A stretch of 64,000 bases of DNA, taken from Bordetella holmesii ATCC 51541. GTDB lineage: Bacteria > Pseudomonadota > Gammaproteobacteria > Burkholderiales > Burkholderiaceae_B. Numbering within the stretch: position 1 is the stretch's first letter; each line of letters opens with the position of its first letter. The notes beneath the pieces were generated by a model. It was not told the DNA's origin, searched no databases, and saw only the letters and a program-made list of their open reading frames with translations. Positions 9,533-17,723 of the stretch are shown here, piece by piece. The translations under genes and the position numbers were made by a program. Location: the NCBI GenBank assembly GCA_000612485.1, contig CP007494.1, positions 1,922,001 to 1,986,000 on the forward strand, read 5' to 3'.

Positions 9533-10008
9533 ACCTGATCTTTCTCGGTCTGCTACTGCTGGCGGTATTGCTCAATTGCATGACGGGGGTGATGGCATCG
9601 ACCTTGCCCGCGCTCTTTCCGACGCGGATCCGCTATAGCGCCTTGGCCAGCTCGTTCAACGTGGCCATCATCGTGGCGGGTCTGACGCCGACCTTGGCCG
9701 CCTGGTTGGTGGAGGAGACCGACAATCTGTTGATGCCGGCCTTTTACCTGATGGTGGCCGCAGCCATTGGACTGATCACGTCATTTTTCCTGCCGGAGAC
9801 GGCCAACAAACCCTTGCGCGGCGATACCCCCAACGCGTCGGACCGGCGCGAGGCCAAAGCTTTGTTGCTGGAGGTTTATGACGATATTGAACAGTCTTTG
9901 GTCGACGTGGAGGCGGAGATCGCCGAGCTGGAAGGCCAGATAGAGAAACTGCGCGAAAAGCGTCAGCGTCTGGCTGACCGTCACCCGCATCTGGAGTAGG
10001 AGGCGGGC

Positions 10009-10464
10009 TCAGGCCTGGGCATAGCGGTTGCGCTGGTCGAGCCAGCGCAACACGCGTACCCGGGCCTTGTCGTATGCCAGATTGTAGAAAAACGCGTAGG
10101 GCAGATAGAAAAGCACCAACGCGATGTCCAGCACAAAGGCCTCCCAGAGGCTTATCTGCAGCCACCACGCGGCCAATGGAATCACGATGAGGATGAGGCC
10201 GGTCTCAAACCCCAGGGCATGGACGACGCGCAGGCGCAGCGTGCGAGTCCAGCCCATACGGTTTTCAAGGCGGTCGAATCCCGCGTTGTAGAGCATGTTC
10301 CAGAGCAGGGCGATCCAGGCGATGACGGCCGTAAGCACGCCCATCTCGAACAATGACTTGCCCATGGGCCATGCCGCGACCGGCGCGCACAGGCCGATGG
10401 CGAGAATCTCGAACAGAAACGCATGGACAAAACGTTCTTTGAGTGTTTTTTGGGCTTGTGTCAT
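10009..10464 (-). CDS. PACE-family multidrug/biocide efflux transporter
   Basis: A 151-residue membrane protein with four predicted helices arranged as two tandem bacterial-transmembrane-pair domains. Each carries an R-x-x-H-A-x-x-F-E motif: KERFVHAFLFEI and RLRVVHALGFETG. It also has the family's AWIALLWNMLYN, an N-x-x-(Y/F)D segment, and FYNLAYDKARV. This matches the AceI-type PACE proteins, which export chlorhexidine and short-chain diamines across the inner membrane. ATG 10464 is preferred over TTG 10470. It is divergent from a LysR gene, the usual PACE arrangement, but that regulator is broken here. Confidence 0.85.
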   Translation of the reverse strand: MTQAQKTLKERFVHAFLFEILAIGLCAPVAAWPMGKSLFEMGVLTAVIAWIALLWNMLYNAGFDRLENRMGWTRTLRLRVVHALGFETGLILIVIPLAAWWLQISLWEAFVLDIALVLFYLPYAFFYNLAYDKARVRVLRWLDQRNRYAQA

Positions 10465-10506
10465 GGCCAACCTCGATCGTCAATGTCCGCATTTTCTCCG
10501 AATAAT

Positions 10507-10543
10507 CCGATACTATAAAGTTGATATCTATCGGAAAAACCGA
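10507..10543. promoter_or_regulatory. Inverted repeats in the PACE/LysR divergent promoter
   Basis: CCGATA at 10507-10512 is mirrored by TATCGG at 10529-10534 around an AT-rich centre, and TCGGAAAAACCGA at 10531-10543 is a second small palindrome sharing the TCGG. These are plausible LysR-type binding sites for the adjacent regulator. No binding evidence exists here. Confidence 0.45.
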
Positions 10544-10565
10544 TGGACAAGACACGGAGCATCCC

Positions 10566-11383
10566 ATGCGCCATTCCCTGGAGTCCCTGGCGACCTTTGC
10601 CCAGGTCGCCGCGGCCGGGTCGTTCTCGGCAGCGGCGCGAGCCCTGGGCAAGCGTCAGTCCACGGTCAGCGAAACCATCGCCAATCTGGAGGTCGATCTG
10701 AATTTGGTGCTGTTTGATCGCAGTCAGCGCCAACCGGTGCTGACTGAGGCCGGCCAAACCCTGCTGGCGCATGCGCAGCAGGTGTTGGCGGCCAACGAGC
10801 GCTTGAACCGTGCCGCCAGTCAATTGGCCGATGGCCTGGAGCCGCGCCTGACGGTGGTGTTGTCGGATACGTTTCAGTCAGACACGTTTGAAGCCACCCT
10901 GAGTGCCATTGATAAACGCTACCCCGCCTTGCGCTTCGAGTGCCTGATCGCCGAGCATGAGGATGTGGTGGCGCTGGTGCAGCAGGGACGGGCCCATCTG
11001 GGCCTGATGGCGGCGCAGAGCGATTATCCGCCAGACGTGGCGCGGACCATCCGCTGGCGGCCCAGTCGCGCGTCAGCCTGCAGGATCTGGCCAATGCGCG
11101 AGAGTTGCGGCTGAGCACGCTGGCGATGGCGGATGCACCGATGCCGCCGGCCCGCCCGGTCTGGTCGGCACCAAGCTATCTCATGCTGCTGGAGATGGCG
11201 AGTCTGGGCTTTGGCTGGACGGAACTGCCGCGCTGGATGGTGCAGCGTTTCGGGCAGGCACGCCTGCGCGAGTTGGACGTGCCGGGTTGGCCCCGGCATA
11301 TCAAGGTTGACGCGGTATGGTCTGCGAGACGGACGCTGGGCCCTGCGGGCGCCTGGCTCTTGCACAGCCTGGCTGGCGTGTAG
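10566..11383 (+). pseudogene. LysR-family regulator of the PACE gene, internally deleted
   Basis: ATG 10566 begins a LysR winged-helix domain (MRHSLESLATFAQVAAAGSF; RQSTVSETIANLEVDL). The effector domain is normal up to about 11050 (YPPDVARTI), then leaves the family sequence and stops at 11114. The C-terminal half continues in another frame as ADHPLAAQSRVSLQDLANAR and SAPSYLMLLEMASLGFGW to 11383. The combined length of about 270 residues suggests a deletion of some 20-30 codons with frame change, so it is not a one-base artefact. Loss of the regulator may leave the divergent PACE pump uninducible or deregulated. Confidence 0.82.
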
Positions 11384-11431
11384 TGCGAGCGGCCAGGGGT
11401 GCGCACCCCTGGTCCTGAGGCAGGTTGTGGT

Positions 11432-13000
11432 TTAGCGGCCCGTTGGCAGCAGCTTGTTAAAGTCCTGGTCCAGACGCGCCAGCGAGCCGTCGATGTGCTC
11501 GCGCTTGCCCTTGATCCAGGCCGCATTGTCGGCCAACTGAGCACGGGCTTCCTTGAGCATGCGCTTCATCTCCGCGGGTTGCGGCCCGCCGGTGGTCGCA
11601 CGATGCTTGATGATCGCCACCGGGTCGAGCGTGGCGCGGAACTCGGCCTCGCTCATGGGCAGATCCTGCGGGTACTTGGTCCCCTGCACGGCCTCATGGT
11701 AGATGCGGCGCGCCTCAGCATACGGAAAGTCCAGCGGCTTGATGTTCTTGCTGCGCGCCAGCGTCACGATCTCCGAGGCAAAATGATGCCCCACGCGGAA
11801 GGGGACCTGGTACTTGCGCATCAGTACGTCTGCCAGCTCCTGCGACGCTGTCCAGTCGCTATTGAGTTCTTCCAGGGCGCGATCGCGATTGATGACCAGC
11901 GCCTTCATGACGCGGTCCCATTTCTTGAGCACCTTGGTGGCGCTTTCCACCATGGCGCTGTTCTGGTCGACTTCTTTGGGATCCGGCATGCCCGGGGTGA
12001 TGTTGTGCATCTGGATGATTGGCCCCATGGCCAGCGTTACGGCCGTCGACGCGTCGCTGCGCAGCGAGTTCAGCAGTCCAGGGTTGCGCTTTTGCGGCAT
12101 GGCGCTGGAAACATAGGTGTTGCCGCCGCCTTCTTCGAGCAGGATCCAGGGCCGGGTCTGCGCATATTGCGGCATGATGTCCTGCACGAAATTGCCTGCA
12201 TGCAGCCCGATGGCTGTCACGATGGAGGCGACCTCCACGGGTTCGTCCATGGAGGAGATCTGGGCGGCGTCGTAGGCATTGTCGACGATGGCGCCAAACC
12301 CTAGATAGTCGGCCATGCGTTTGCGATCCAGCGGCCAACTGCTGCCGTTGAGCACGGTGGTGCCCATGGGCGAACGGTCGATGCGGGCATACGCTTCGCG
12401 GATGCGCTGGGCGTCGCGCGCCAGGCCTGCGGCATGGCCCAGCAAATAGTGTCCGTAGCTGTTGGGCTGGGCCGCCACGCCGTTGGTGTAATTGGGCACG
12501 ACGGTGTCGACGTTCTTGGCGGCCAGATCGACCAGCGTGGTGGCGCTGCGGTTGAGTTGGTCGGCCAGCGTCAACATGTTCTCGCGCAGGATGGCGGCGC
12601 GATAGGTCGCGTGCATGTCCTGGCTGGAGCGCCCGGCGTGCAGCAGCGTGACATCCTGACCGGCGGCCTTGATCATCAGGGGTTCGAAGGTGATAACGCT
12701 CGACGGCCGCTTGCCGCCTGGCTGGTTGCCGGCCTCGATCACCTGGGCCACGCCTGCTGCAACGTTGGGCGCGAGGGCCTTGTCCAGCAGCCCCTGTTCG
12801 GTATTGATGACGGCAGTGGCTTTGTTGATCTCGCCCAGCCAGAAAAACTCGTCACGGGGCGGCTTGGCCGCGGGCGCGGCTTTGGCCGTCGATGCCGCGG
12901 GCGTCTTGGTGGTGGTGGCTGCCGGCGCGGGTGCGGGGGATTGTGCGCCAGCGGTGGCGCTGCCCAGGGCCAGGGCAAGCAGGCAAAGGGTGTGCTTCAT
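11432..13000 (-). CDS. Exported argininosuccinate-lyase-like (fumarase/aspartase superfamily) protein
   Basis: A 522-residue protein. ATG 13000 starts a Sec signal peptide (MKHTLCLLALALGSATAGAQ) followed by a Pro/Ala-rich linker of about 30 residues. The remainder is a fumarase/aspartase-superfamily lyase with the signature SSAMPQKRNPG near residue 300 and conserved segments SYGHYLLGHAAGL and MGTTVLNGSSWPL. Cytosolic ArgH has no signal peptide, so this is a periplasmic paralogue, and a different substrate is possible. No arginine-biosynthesis genes adjoin it. The start is well supported because the signal peptide begins there; the frame upstream is open but unrelated. Confidence 0.78.
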   Translation of the reverse strand: MKHTLCLLALALGSATAGAQSPAPAPAATTTKTPAASTAKAAPAAKPPRDEFFWLGEINKATAVINTEQGLLDKALAPNVAAGVAQVIEAGNQPGGKRPSSVITFEPLMIKAAGQDVTLLHAGRSSQDMHATYRAAILRENMLTLADQLNRSATTLVDLAAKNVDTVVPNYTNGVAAQPNSYGHYLLGHAAGLARDAQRIREAYARIDRSPMGTTVLNGSSWPLDRKRMADYLGFGAIVDNAYDAAQISSMDEPVEVASIVTAIGLHAGNFVQDIMPQYAQTRPWILLEEGGGNTYVSSAMPQKRNPGLLNSLRSDASTAVTLAMGPIIQMHNITPGMPDPKEVDQNSAMVESATKVLKKWDRVMKALVINRDRALEELNSDWTASQELADVLMRKYQVPFRVGHHFASEIVTLARSKNIKPLDFPYAEARRIYHEAVQGTKYPQDLPMSEAEFRATLDPVAIIKHRATTGGPQPAEMKRMLKEARAQLADNAAWIKGKREHIDGSLARLDQDFNKLLPTGR

Positions 13001-13222
13001 CAGGGGGAGTCTCCAGAGTGCGGCGCAAGCTGTCCGTCTTGGCCGCTCGTGTTCAGAGCATACCGCCTGGCTGCGGGCGCAGGAATGGCGGATTTCCTTG
13101 ATGCGTGCCGCGGAAGGGTTTGCACGCCGGCCTGATCCGGCGCAATATGGTTCAGGCATGGCCGCGTTACTGTGTTTCTCCCAAGGTCTCGCGAGGCCTT
13201 TCACCCAGAAAGAGGAGGCTCT

Positions 13223-13660
13223 ATGTACAAGCACATCCTGATCCCCACCGACGGTTCCGATCTGGCCGAGCGCGCGGTAAAGCAGGGCCTGGCCCTGGCG
13301 CGCAAGCTCGATGCGCGCGTGACGCTGATTCAGGTCATTCAACCGGTGCGCGCCTCGGCCGGCGAGTCGGTGCAGCTACGCGGCACCCTGGAAGAGTACG
13401 AGCGCGAAGAGCGCGTGCAGGCCGAGCAATGGCTCGCGAAGGCGGCCGTGCGTGCGGCCGATGCCGGCGTGCCTTGCGAAGCGGTAACGGCCATCAATGT
13501 CCAGCCGTATGAGGCCATCGTGGCGACTGCCCGGGACAAGGGGTGCGATCTGATTGCCATCGCCTCGCACGGCCGCAGTGGCCTGTCGGCCATGTTGTTG
13601 GGGAGCGTGACACAGAAGGTGCTGGCCCATTCGGACTTGCCGGTACTGGTGTATCGCTGA
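13223..13660 (+). CDS. Universal stress protein UspA family
   Basis: A 145-residue single Usp domain starting MYKHILIPTDGSDLA, with the ATP-binding loop GRSGLSAMLLGS near the C-terminus. ATG 13223 has the ribosome-binding site AGAGGAGG. It resembles the stress protein at 53389 but with clear differences, so they are paralogues and not repeats. Role: general stress survival; the exact function is unknown. Confidence 0.88.
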   Translation: MYKHILIPTDGSDLAERAVKQGLALARKLDARVTLIQVIQPVRASAGESVQLRGTLEEYEREERVQAEQWLAKAAVRAADAGVPCEAVTAINVQPYEAIVATARDKGCDLIAIASHGRSGLSAMLLGSVTQKVLAHSDLPVLVYR

Positions 13661-13671
13661 AGCCGGGCGGC

Positions 13672-14037
13672 TCAGGCCACGTGGGTGATGAAATAGACCT
13701 TCTTGACGAAGGTGTCGACCTCCCAGTGGCCTTTGTAGCCCTGCGGCATGATGAAAGGATCGCCAGGCCGGAGTTCATGGACCGTGCCGTCGGGATCGAC
13801 GAGACGCGCCTGGCCTTCGAGGATGTAGCCGAATTCGATGTAGCCCGTCGTGTCGGAGCGGAATTTTCCCGCCGTGCTTTCCCAGATGCCAGACAGCACG
13901 CGGCCCTCATTGGCTTCAAAGGCGTTGACGGTGCGAAACTCGGTATTGCCCTCGATGGGGCGGCGTGGCTTGCCGATTTCGGCTTGGATCAGCGGACCGG
14001 TGCCAAAGCGCACCAGCCGGGAGGAGGAGTCGGACAC
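13672..14037 (-). CDS. Cupin-domain protein (DUF861-like)
   Basis: A small beta-barrel cupin with IEFGYILEGQARLVDPDG and ELRPGDPFIMPQGYKGHWEV, typical of the (S)-ureidoglycine aminohydrolase-type cupin Pfam group. A GTG at 14037 (protein start VSDSSSRLVRFG) gives 121 residues; an ATG at 14082 would add 15 residues but lacks a good ribosome-binding site. It converges on the UspA gene with an 11-bp gap. The function is unknown; a small-molecule-binding or isomerase role is possible. Confidence 0.75.
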   Translation of the reverse strand: MSDSSSRLVRFGTGPLIQAEIGKPRRPIEGNTEFRTVNAFEANEGRVLSGIWESTAGKFRSDTTGYIEFGYILEGQARLVDPDGTVHELRPGDPFIMPQGYKGHWEVDTFVKKVYFITHVA

Positions 14038-14112
14038 GTTGATTTCTCGGGTTAAGGCCGGGCGGCGCGCGGCTGAGCGCATGATACTGCCGGTACGCGC
14101 CGCATCCGAAAA

Positions 14113-15132
14113 TCAGGTTTCAACCAGATGAACGCCTGGTGGCAGGTTGGCGCGGACAAGGCGGCCCGCGATCGACTGAACCATGGGGATGTTGGGGATG
14201 ACGTCGCCCGGGCCGAACCACTGTGCGTCGGAAATTTCATCTTCCTGGATCTGAACCTCCCCGCCGTCGTACTCGGCCGTGAAGGCGATCATCAGCGAGT
14301 GAGGAAAGGGCCATGACTGGCTGCCGAAGTAGCGCAGATCCCGCAGCTTGAGGCCGACCCCCTCGGCGACTTCTCGGTGGACGGCGTCTTCGATGCTTTC
14401 GCCGGCCTCCACGAAACCGGCCAATGCGGTGTAGCGCGCCGTGGCGTAGCGCGCGTGACGGGCCAGCAGGATGTGGTCGCCGCGCTTGATCAGCACCATC
14501 ATCGCGGGCGAAATGCGCGGGTAGGCATGCAGGCCGCAGTTCGGGCACTGCAGACATAGCTCATGGGTCGCATGTTGCATGGGCGTGGCACAGACACCGC
14601 AGAAGCGATGGGTCCGTACCCACTCGGCGATCTGGAAAGCGCGACCGGCCAGCGCTGCCTGCTCGCCTAACTCCGGCAGCAGGGCGCGCAGCTTGCGAAA
14701 GGCATAGCCATCGGGTGCGGCGAGATCGCGCGCGACGTGAATGCTTCGGTAATGGGTGTGCTGCAGGTGCCACAGCGGCTGCATGGAGTCGGGGTGGATG
14801 CCCAGTGCGCCGCAGACGCTGGCATCGGGCAGGCCGAGGCCCGTTTCACTCACCAGCAGTTCGTCGCCGCGAAAAATAAAGTTCACGAATAGTTTCCTTG
14901 CAGGGTCAAGTAAAGGCAGCAATGGCATGGCGCGCGGATCGCCGCCGGCGGGCTGCACAAGCATATACCAGTGCCGTCCTCTGATAGCATAGACCTCAAC
15001 CGGAGCGAGTGAAGCAGTGGCGTTTCGGGCATCCAGAGGTAAAGGGACCTGCCGCGCGCTGCGCGGCGGGGCGAGGGCGCGACGCCGGTCACGGCGGACC
15101 TGGGGGTGTTTTATGACTGCGGTCGCCGGCAA
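14113..15132 (-). CDS. nudC: NADH pyrophosphatase / NAD-capped RNA hydrolase NudC, altered Nudix box
   Basis: A 339-residue NudC-type protein. It has the zinc ribbon (FCGVC, then CLQCPNCG), the Nudix fold, and the NudC-specific SQSWPFPHSLMIAF following the box. The Nudix box reads GFVEAGESIEDAVHREVAEG, where the family has REVxEE; the second glutamate is glycine (GAG GGG at 14362-14367, minus strand). The equivalent residue in E. coli NudC binds catalytic metal, so activity is doubtful. The only in-frame start before the conserved region is ATG 15132, which overlaps the divergent dehydrogenase start by 20 bp; the first 40 residues look unlike NudC, so the start is uncertain. Confidence 0.85.
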   Translation of the reverse strand: MPATAVIKHPQVRRDRRRALAPPRSARQVPLPLDARNATASLAPVEVYAIRGRHWYMLVQPAGGDPRAMPLLPLLDPARKLFVNFIFRGDELLVSETGLGLPDASVCGALGIHPDSMQPLWHLQHTHYRSIHVARDLAAPDGYAFRKLRALLPELGEQAALAGRAFQIAEWVRTHRFCGVCATPMQHATHELCLQCPNCGLHAYPRISPAMMVLIKRGDHILLARHARYATARYTALAGFVEAGESIEDAVHREVAEGVGLKLRDLRYFGSQSWPFPHSLMIAFTAEYDGGEVQIQEDEISDAQWFGPGDVIPNIPMVQSIAGRLVRANLPPGVHLVET

Positions 15133-17215
15133 ATCGCATGTGGCGGCTCATGGCTTGGCCATTGTGCTGGCCGTCTGCGGCGTGGTGCTGACCGTCGGCG
15201 GCATCAAACTGGCCCTGTTGGGAGGCTCCTGGTATTACGGCGTCACCGGCGTGGCGCTGGTAGCCAGCGGCGTGCTGCTGTGGCATTGCAACGCCTGGAG
15301 CGCCTGGCTTTATTCCGCCACGCTGGCCGGGACCATGCTCTGGTCCCTGCTGCAGGTGGGACTGGATTTCTGGGCGCTGCTGGCGCGGCTGGCGTTTCTG
15401 TGCCTGCTGGGTCTGGGCTTTTGGCTGCCTCCGGTGGTGCGCTCGTTGGCCCGCGGGCCGCGCTCGAATCGTGCCGCCCGTCTCATCACGGCTTTCTTCC
15501 TGCTGATGTTCGCGGCCCTTATCGTGGCCAGTCTGTTGCGTGACGACTCGGTCAGCCCACGTGAAATACTGCCTGCTGCCGTGGCACACGCGGCGCCTGT
15601 GCAAGGCGACGGTGAGTGGGCGGGCGATCCGCAGGGAACGCGGTTTTCGCCGTTGACGCCGATCAGCCCAGCCAATGTGGCCGCGTTGCAGGTCGCCTGG
15701 ACTTACCAGGGCGAAGACAGCGAGTCGGCCCGCGCGTTCGAGATCGCGCCGCTGAAGGTGGGCAGCCACCTGTACCTGTGTGCCGGCGGTTTGATTGCCC
15801 TGGATGCGGACACCGGCAAGTTGCGCTGGCGGCATCGCGATGAGCAGCGTGGCGCCACGCCCACCTGCCGTGGATTGGCCTACTACCGGGTGCCAGGTAT
15901 GGATGCGCAGGCGTTTTGCGCGGCGCGCCTGTATGCCACGACCGACGATGCACGGCTGATCGCGGTGGATGCCGCCAGCGATCAATCCTGCCGCGGCTTC
16001 GGGGGGCAGGGGCAGATCGACCTCAATACGGCAGCACCCCTGCCAGGCCAGCTTTACATGAGTTCGGCGCCGCGCGTGGTGCGCGACAAGGTGGTGGTGG
16101 CGGGCTGGCAGCGCGGCCCGAACACTCAGGGCGAAGCGGCCGGGGCCTTGCGCGCCTTCGATGCCCGTACGGGCCAGGCCGCATGGAGTTTCAATCCGGC
16201 CATGCCCGACGGGCAACCGGCGTTGCTCGGCTTGGCGCATGCCAGCGCGCCCCTGTCCGTCGACGAGTCGTTGGGCGCCATTTACGTGCCTACCGCCAAT
16301 GCCATGCCCGATTACTACGGCGGCGATCCTGCAGGTCCCGGTAGCGTGCAGCGCTACTCCAGTGCCGTCATCGCACTGGATGCACAGACCGGCCAGGAAC
16401 GCTGGGTGTTTCAGACCACGCCGCACGACATCTGGGGCGGCGATCAAGCCGCGCAACCAACGTTACTGGATTTGCAGGTCCAGGGCCGCAGGCTGCCGGT
16501 GTTGATACAGGCCACTCGTCGTGGGCAGCTATTCTTGCTGGACCGGCGAGACGGCAGGCCATTGCGGTTGGAGGTGAAGTTCGATCCCGTCGGGCCGGAC
16601 GGCGAGGAGGCGATGTGGGGGCTCACGCCTTTCGACCAGCTCTGGTGCCGGGTCCGTCAGCGCTCCGCCGGGCGGCAGCCCGGGCGCGCAACCTTTCTGA
16701 CGCTGCCGGGTACGCTGGCGCCTGCGAGTTGGGGCGGGGTGGCGGCCGATCCCGAGCGCAAGCTGTTGATCCTCAGTTGGGCGCCGGCAGCCGCCTCGCG
16801 CGGGCAGGAGCCGTTGATCTCGCCTCTGGGCATGTCCTGTAGTGCGCCGCCGCACCACTACCTCACCGGCGTGGATCTCAACGATGGACAGGTTCTGTGG
16901 AACAGCCGGCTGGGATCGGCATTTGAGTCTGTCTGGTCGTTCGCGCGCCGGCATACTCTGCTGCCGGCTGGCTCGCTCATTACACGCGCAGGGTTGGTTT
17001 TCATTGCCACAGGGCAGGAGCAGTCGTTGCGTGCCGTGGATCTGCATTCGGGCGACGTACTCTGGAGAAGCCGCCTGCCGACGGGAGCGCAGGCGACGCC
17101 CCTGACATATCAGACCGCAGCGGGTCGCCAATTCGTTGTCGTGGCGACTGCCAGCGGCGTGCAGCAGGGCGGCGTGCGGGGAGCGCGGCTGACCGCTTAC
17201 GCGCTGGCGCGATAA
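15113..17215 (+). CDS. Membrane-bound PQQ-dependent dehydrogenase (glucose/quinate type)
   Basis: A 700-residue protein. About 150 N-terminal residues form five membrane helices, as in membrane glucose dehydrogenase. A quinoprotein beta-propeller follows, with GDGEWAGDPQGTRFSPLTPI, the propeller repeats ALDADTGKLRWR, ALDAQTGQERWVFQTTPHDI and AVDLHSGDVLWRSRLPTGAQ, and MWGLTPFDQLWCR. Family members oxidise sugars or cyclic acids in the periplasm and reduce ubiquinone. It is about 100 residues shorter than typical enzymes; the stretch between the LLDRRDGRP repeat and MWGLTPFDQ and the one after it are visibly reduced. The frame is uninterrupted. The substrate is uncertain and activity needs PQQ. 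Confidence 0.78.
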   Translation: MTAVAGKSHVAAHGLAIVLAVCGVVLTVGGIKLALLGGSWYYGVTGVALVASGVLLWHCNAWSAWLYSATLAGTMLWSLLQVGLDFWALLARLAFLCLLGLGFWLPPVVRSLARGPRSNRAARLITAFFLLMFAALIVASLLRDDSVSPREILPAAVAHAAPVQGDGEWAGDPQGTRFSPLTPISPANVAALQVAWTYQGEDSESARAFEIAPLKVGSHLYLCAGGLIALDADTGKLRWRHRDEQRGATPTCRGLAYYRVPGMDAQAFCAARLYATTDDARLIAVDAASDQSCRGFGGQGQIDLNTAAPLPGQLYMSSAPRVVRDKVVVAGWQRGPNTQGEAAGALRAFDARTGQAAWSFNPAMPDGQPALLGLAHASAPLSVDESLGAIYVPTANAMPDYYGGDPAGPGSVQRYSSAVIALDAQTGQERWVFQTTPHDIWGGDQAAQPTLLDLQVQGRRLPVLIQATRRGQLFLLDRRDGRPLRLEVKFDPVGPDGEEAMWGLTPFDQLWCRVRQRSAGRQPGRATFLTLPGTLAPASWGGVAADPERKLLILSWAPAAASRGQEPLISPLGMSCSAPPHHYLTGVDLNDGQVLWNSRLGSAFESVWSFARRHTLLPAGSLITRAGLVFIATGQEQSLRAVDLHSGDVLWRSRLPTGAQATPLTYQTAAGRQFVVVATASGVQQGGVRGARLTAYALAR

Positions 17216-17723
17216 TCGATGTGTCCCTAAAAATTCTTAATTTCTTAAAAGAGTTGGGCATCAGGGCGCAAAGTGCAATACACTGCGCCCCGATACTTCG
17301 TGGCTTGATCTTTCAAGCCCACGGTCGTGCAGCGCTCGCGCTGCCATGCGCAGAGATGGCCTAGGTAAGGCAGAGGCTGGATAGTCAGCCCGGCGTCCGC
17401 CTTGTGCCTCAACGACAAGCAAACGCGTATGGCAAGCCAGGCCCGTGCGGCAGCCTATGTGCATGCCAGCGGCGATATTCCTTCGTCCTTCGGAGGGCAT
17501 GCTCGTGTGTCGCGCGCGCGTTTACGCCGCGTTATCCGAACGGCGCGGACTAGACGTTCCCGTCACGCAAAGTCGGGTCAAGGCATATCCAGGCAGCACG
17601 TGTTTGACATCGAGAACGCCACGTCGTTGTCCTGCTGGGACAAGCCAGTAGGCACAGGTACGACTGAGGTCTGAGGTCTGTTTTTTTACACGCAGGTGTA
17701 TTTATAAGGCTGGGCAGAACGGT
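17216..17723. other. 508-bp non-coding region
   Basis: No convincing gene is present. Short plus-strand frames at 17402-17674 and 17445-17651 have compositions like noise and no clear family resemblance. The region holds one GC-rich imperfect hairpin at 17264-17290 and the promoter for the response-regulator-like gene at 17724. An unannotated small RNA or eroded gene cannot be excluded. Confidence 0.5.
17264..17290 (+). terminator. GC-rich hairpin after the PQQ dehydrogenase
   Basis: GGGCGC and AGTG on the left arm pair with CACT and GCGCCC on the right around CAATA, with a small bulge. It lies 48 bases after the dehydrogenase stop. There is no T run after it, so factor-independent termination is uncertain. 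Confidence 0.35.

Larger units (their letters stand above)
8230..9535 (+). mobile_element. IS1001-type insertion sequence, copy 1 (ISL3 family)
   Basis: Exactly 1306 bp. It is bounded by imperfect inverted repeats beginning GGTTCATCG(C/A)GGAATA and flanked by the 8-bp target duplication TGATCTTT at 8222-8229 and 9536-9543. It carries one transposase gene in plus orientation. Length and transposase match IS1001 of Bordetella, and the close relative in B. holmesii is known as hIS1001. It interrupts the proP-like gene. Confidence 0.96.
7158..9999 (+). pseudogene. proP: ProP-like proline/betaine MFS symporter, frameshifted and split by IS1001
   Basis: Removing the IS and one target copy reconstructs a transporter of about 500 residues. 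ATG 7158 has a strong AAGAGGAGA ribosome-binding site. The N-terminal part has the metabolite:H+ symporter signatures GNAMEWFDFGVYGF and GLMGDRYGRQKVL. The C-terminal tail (QSLVDVEAEIAELEGQIEKL) resembles the osmosensory coiled coil of ProP. There are two independent lesions. An A run of seven at 7858-7864 (six needed) shifts the frame after TQQLEK. IS1001 lies at 8230-9535 within IGLIFLGLLLL, with target copies at 8222-8229 and 9536-9543. Osmoprotectant uptake by this protein should be lost. Confidence 0.93.

Noticed and set aside
17402..17674. A 90-residue ORF in the 17.2-17.7 kb gap
   Set aside because: No family, ribosome-binding site or codon-usage support; overlapping short frames look equally random.
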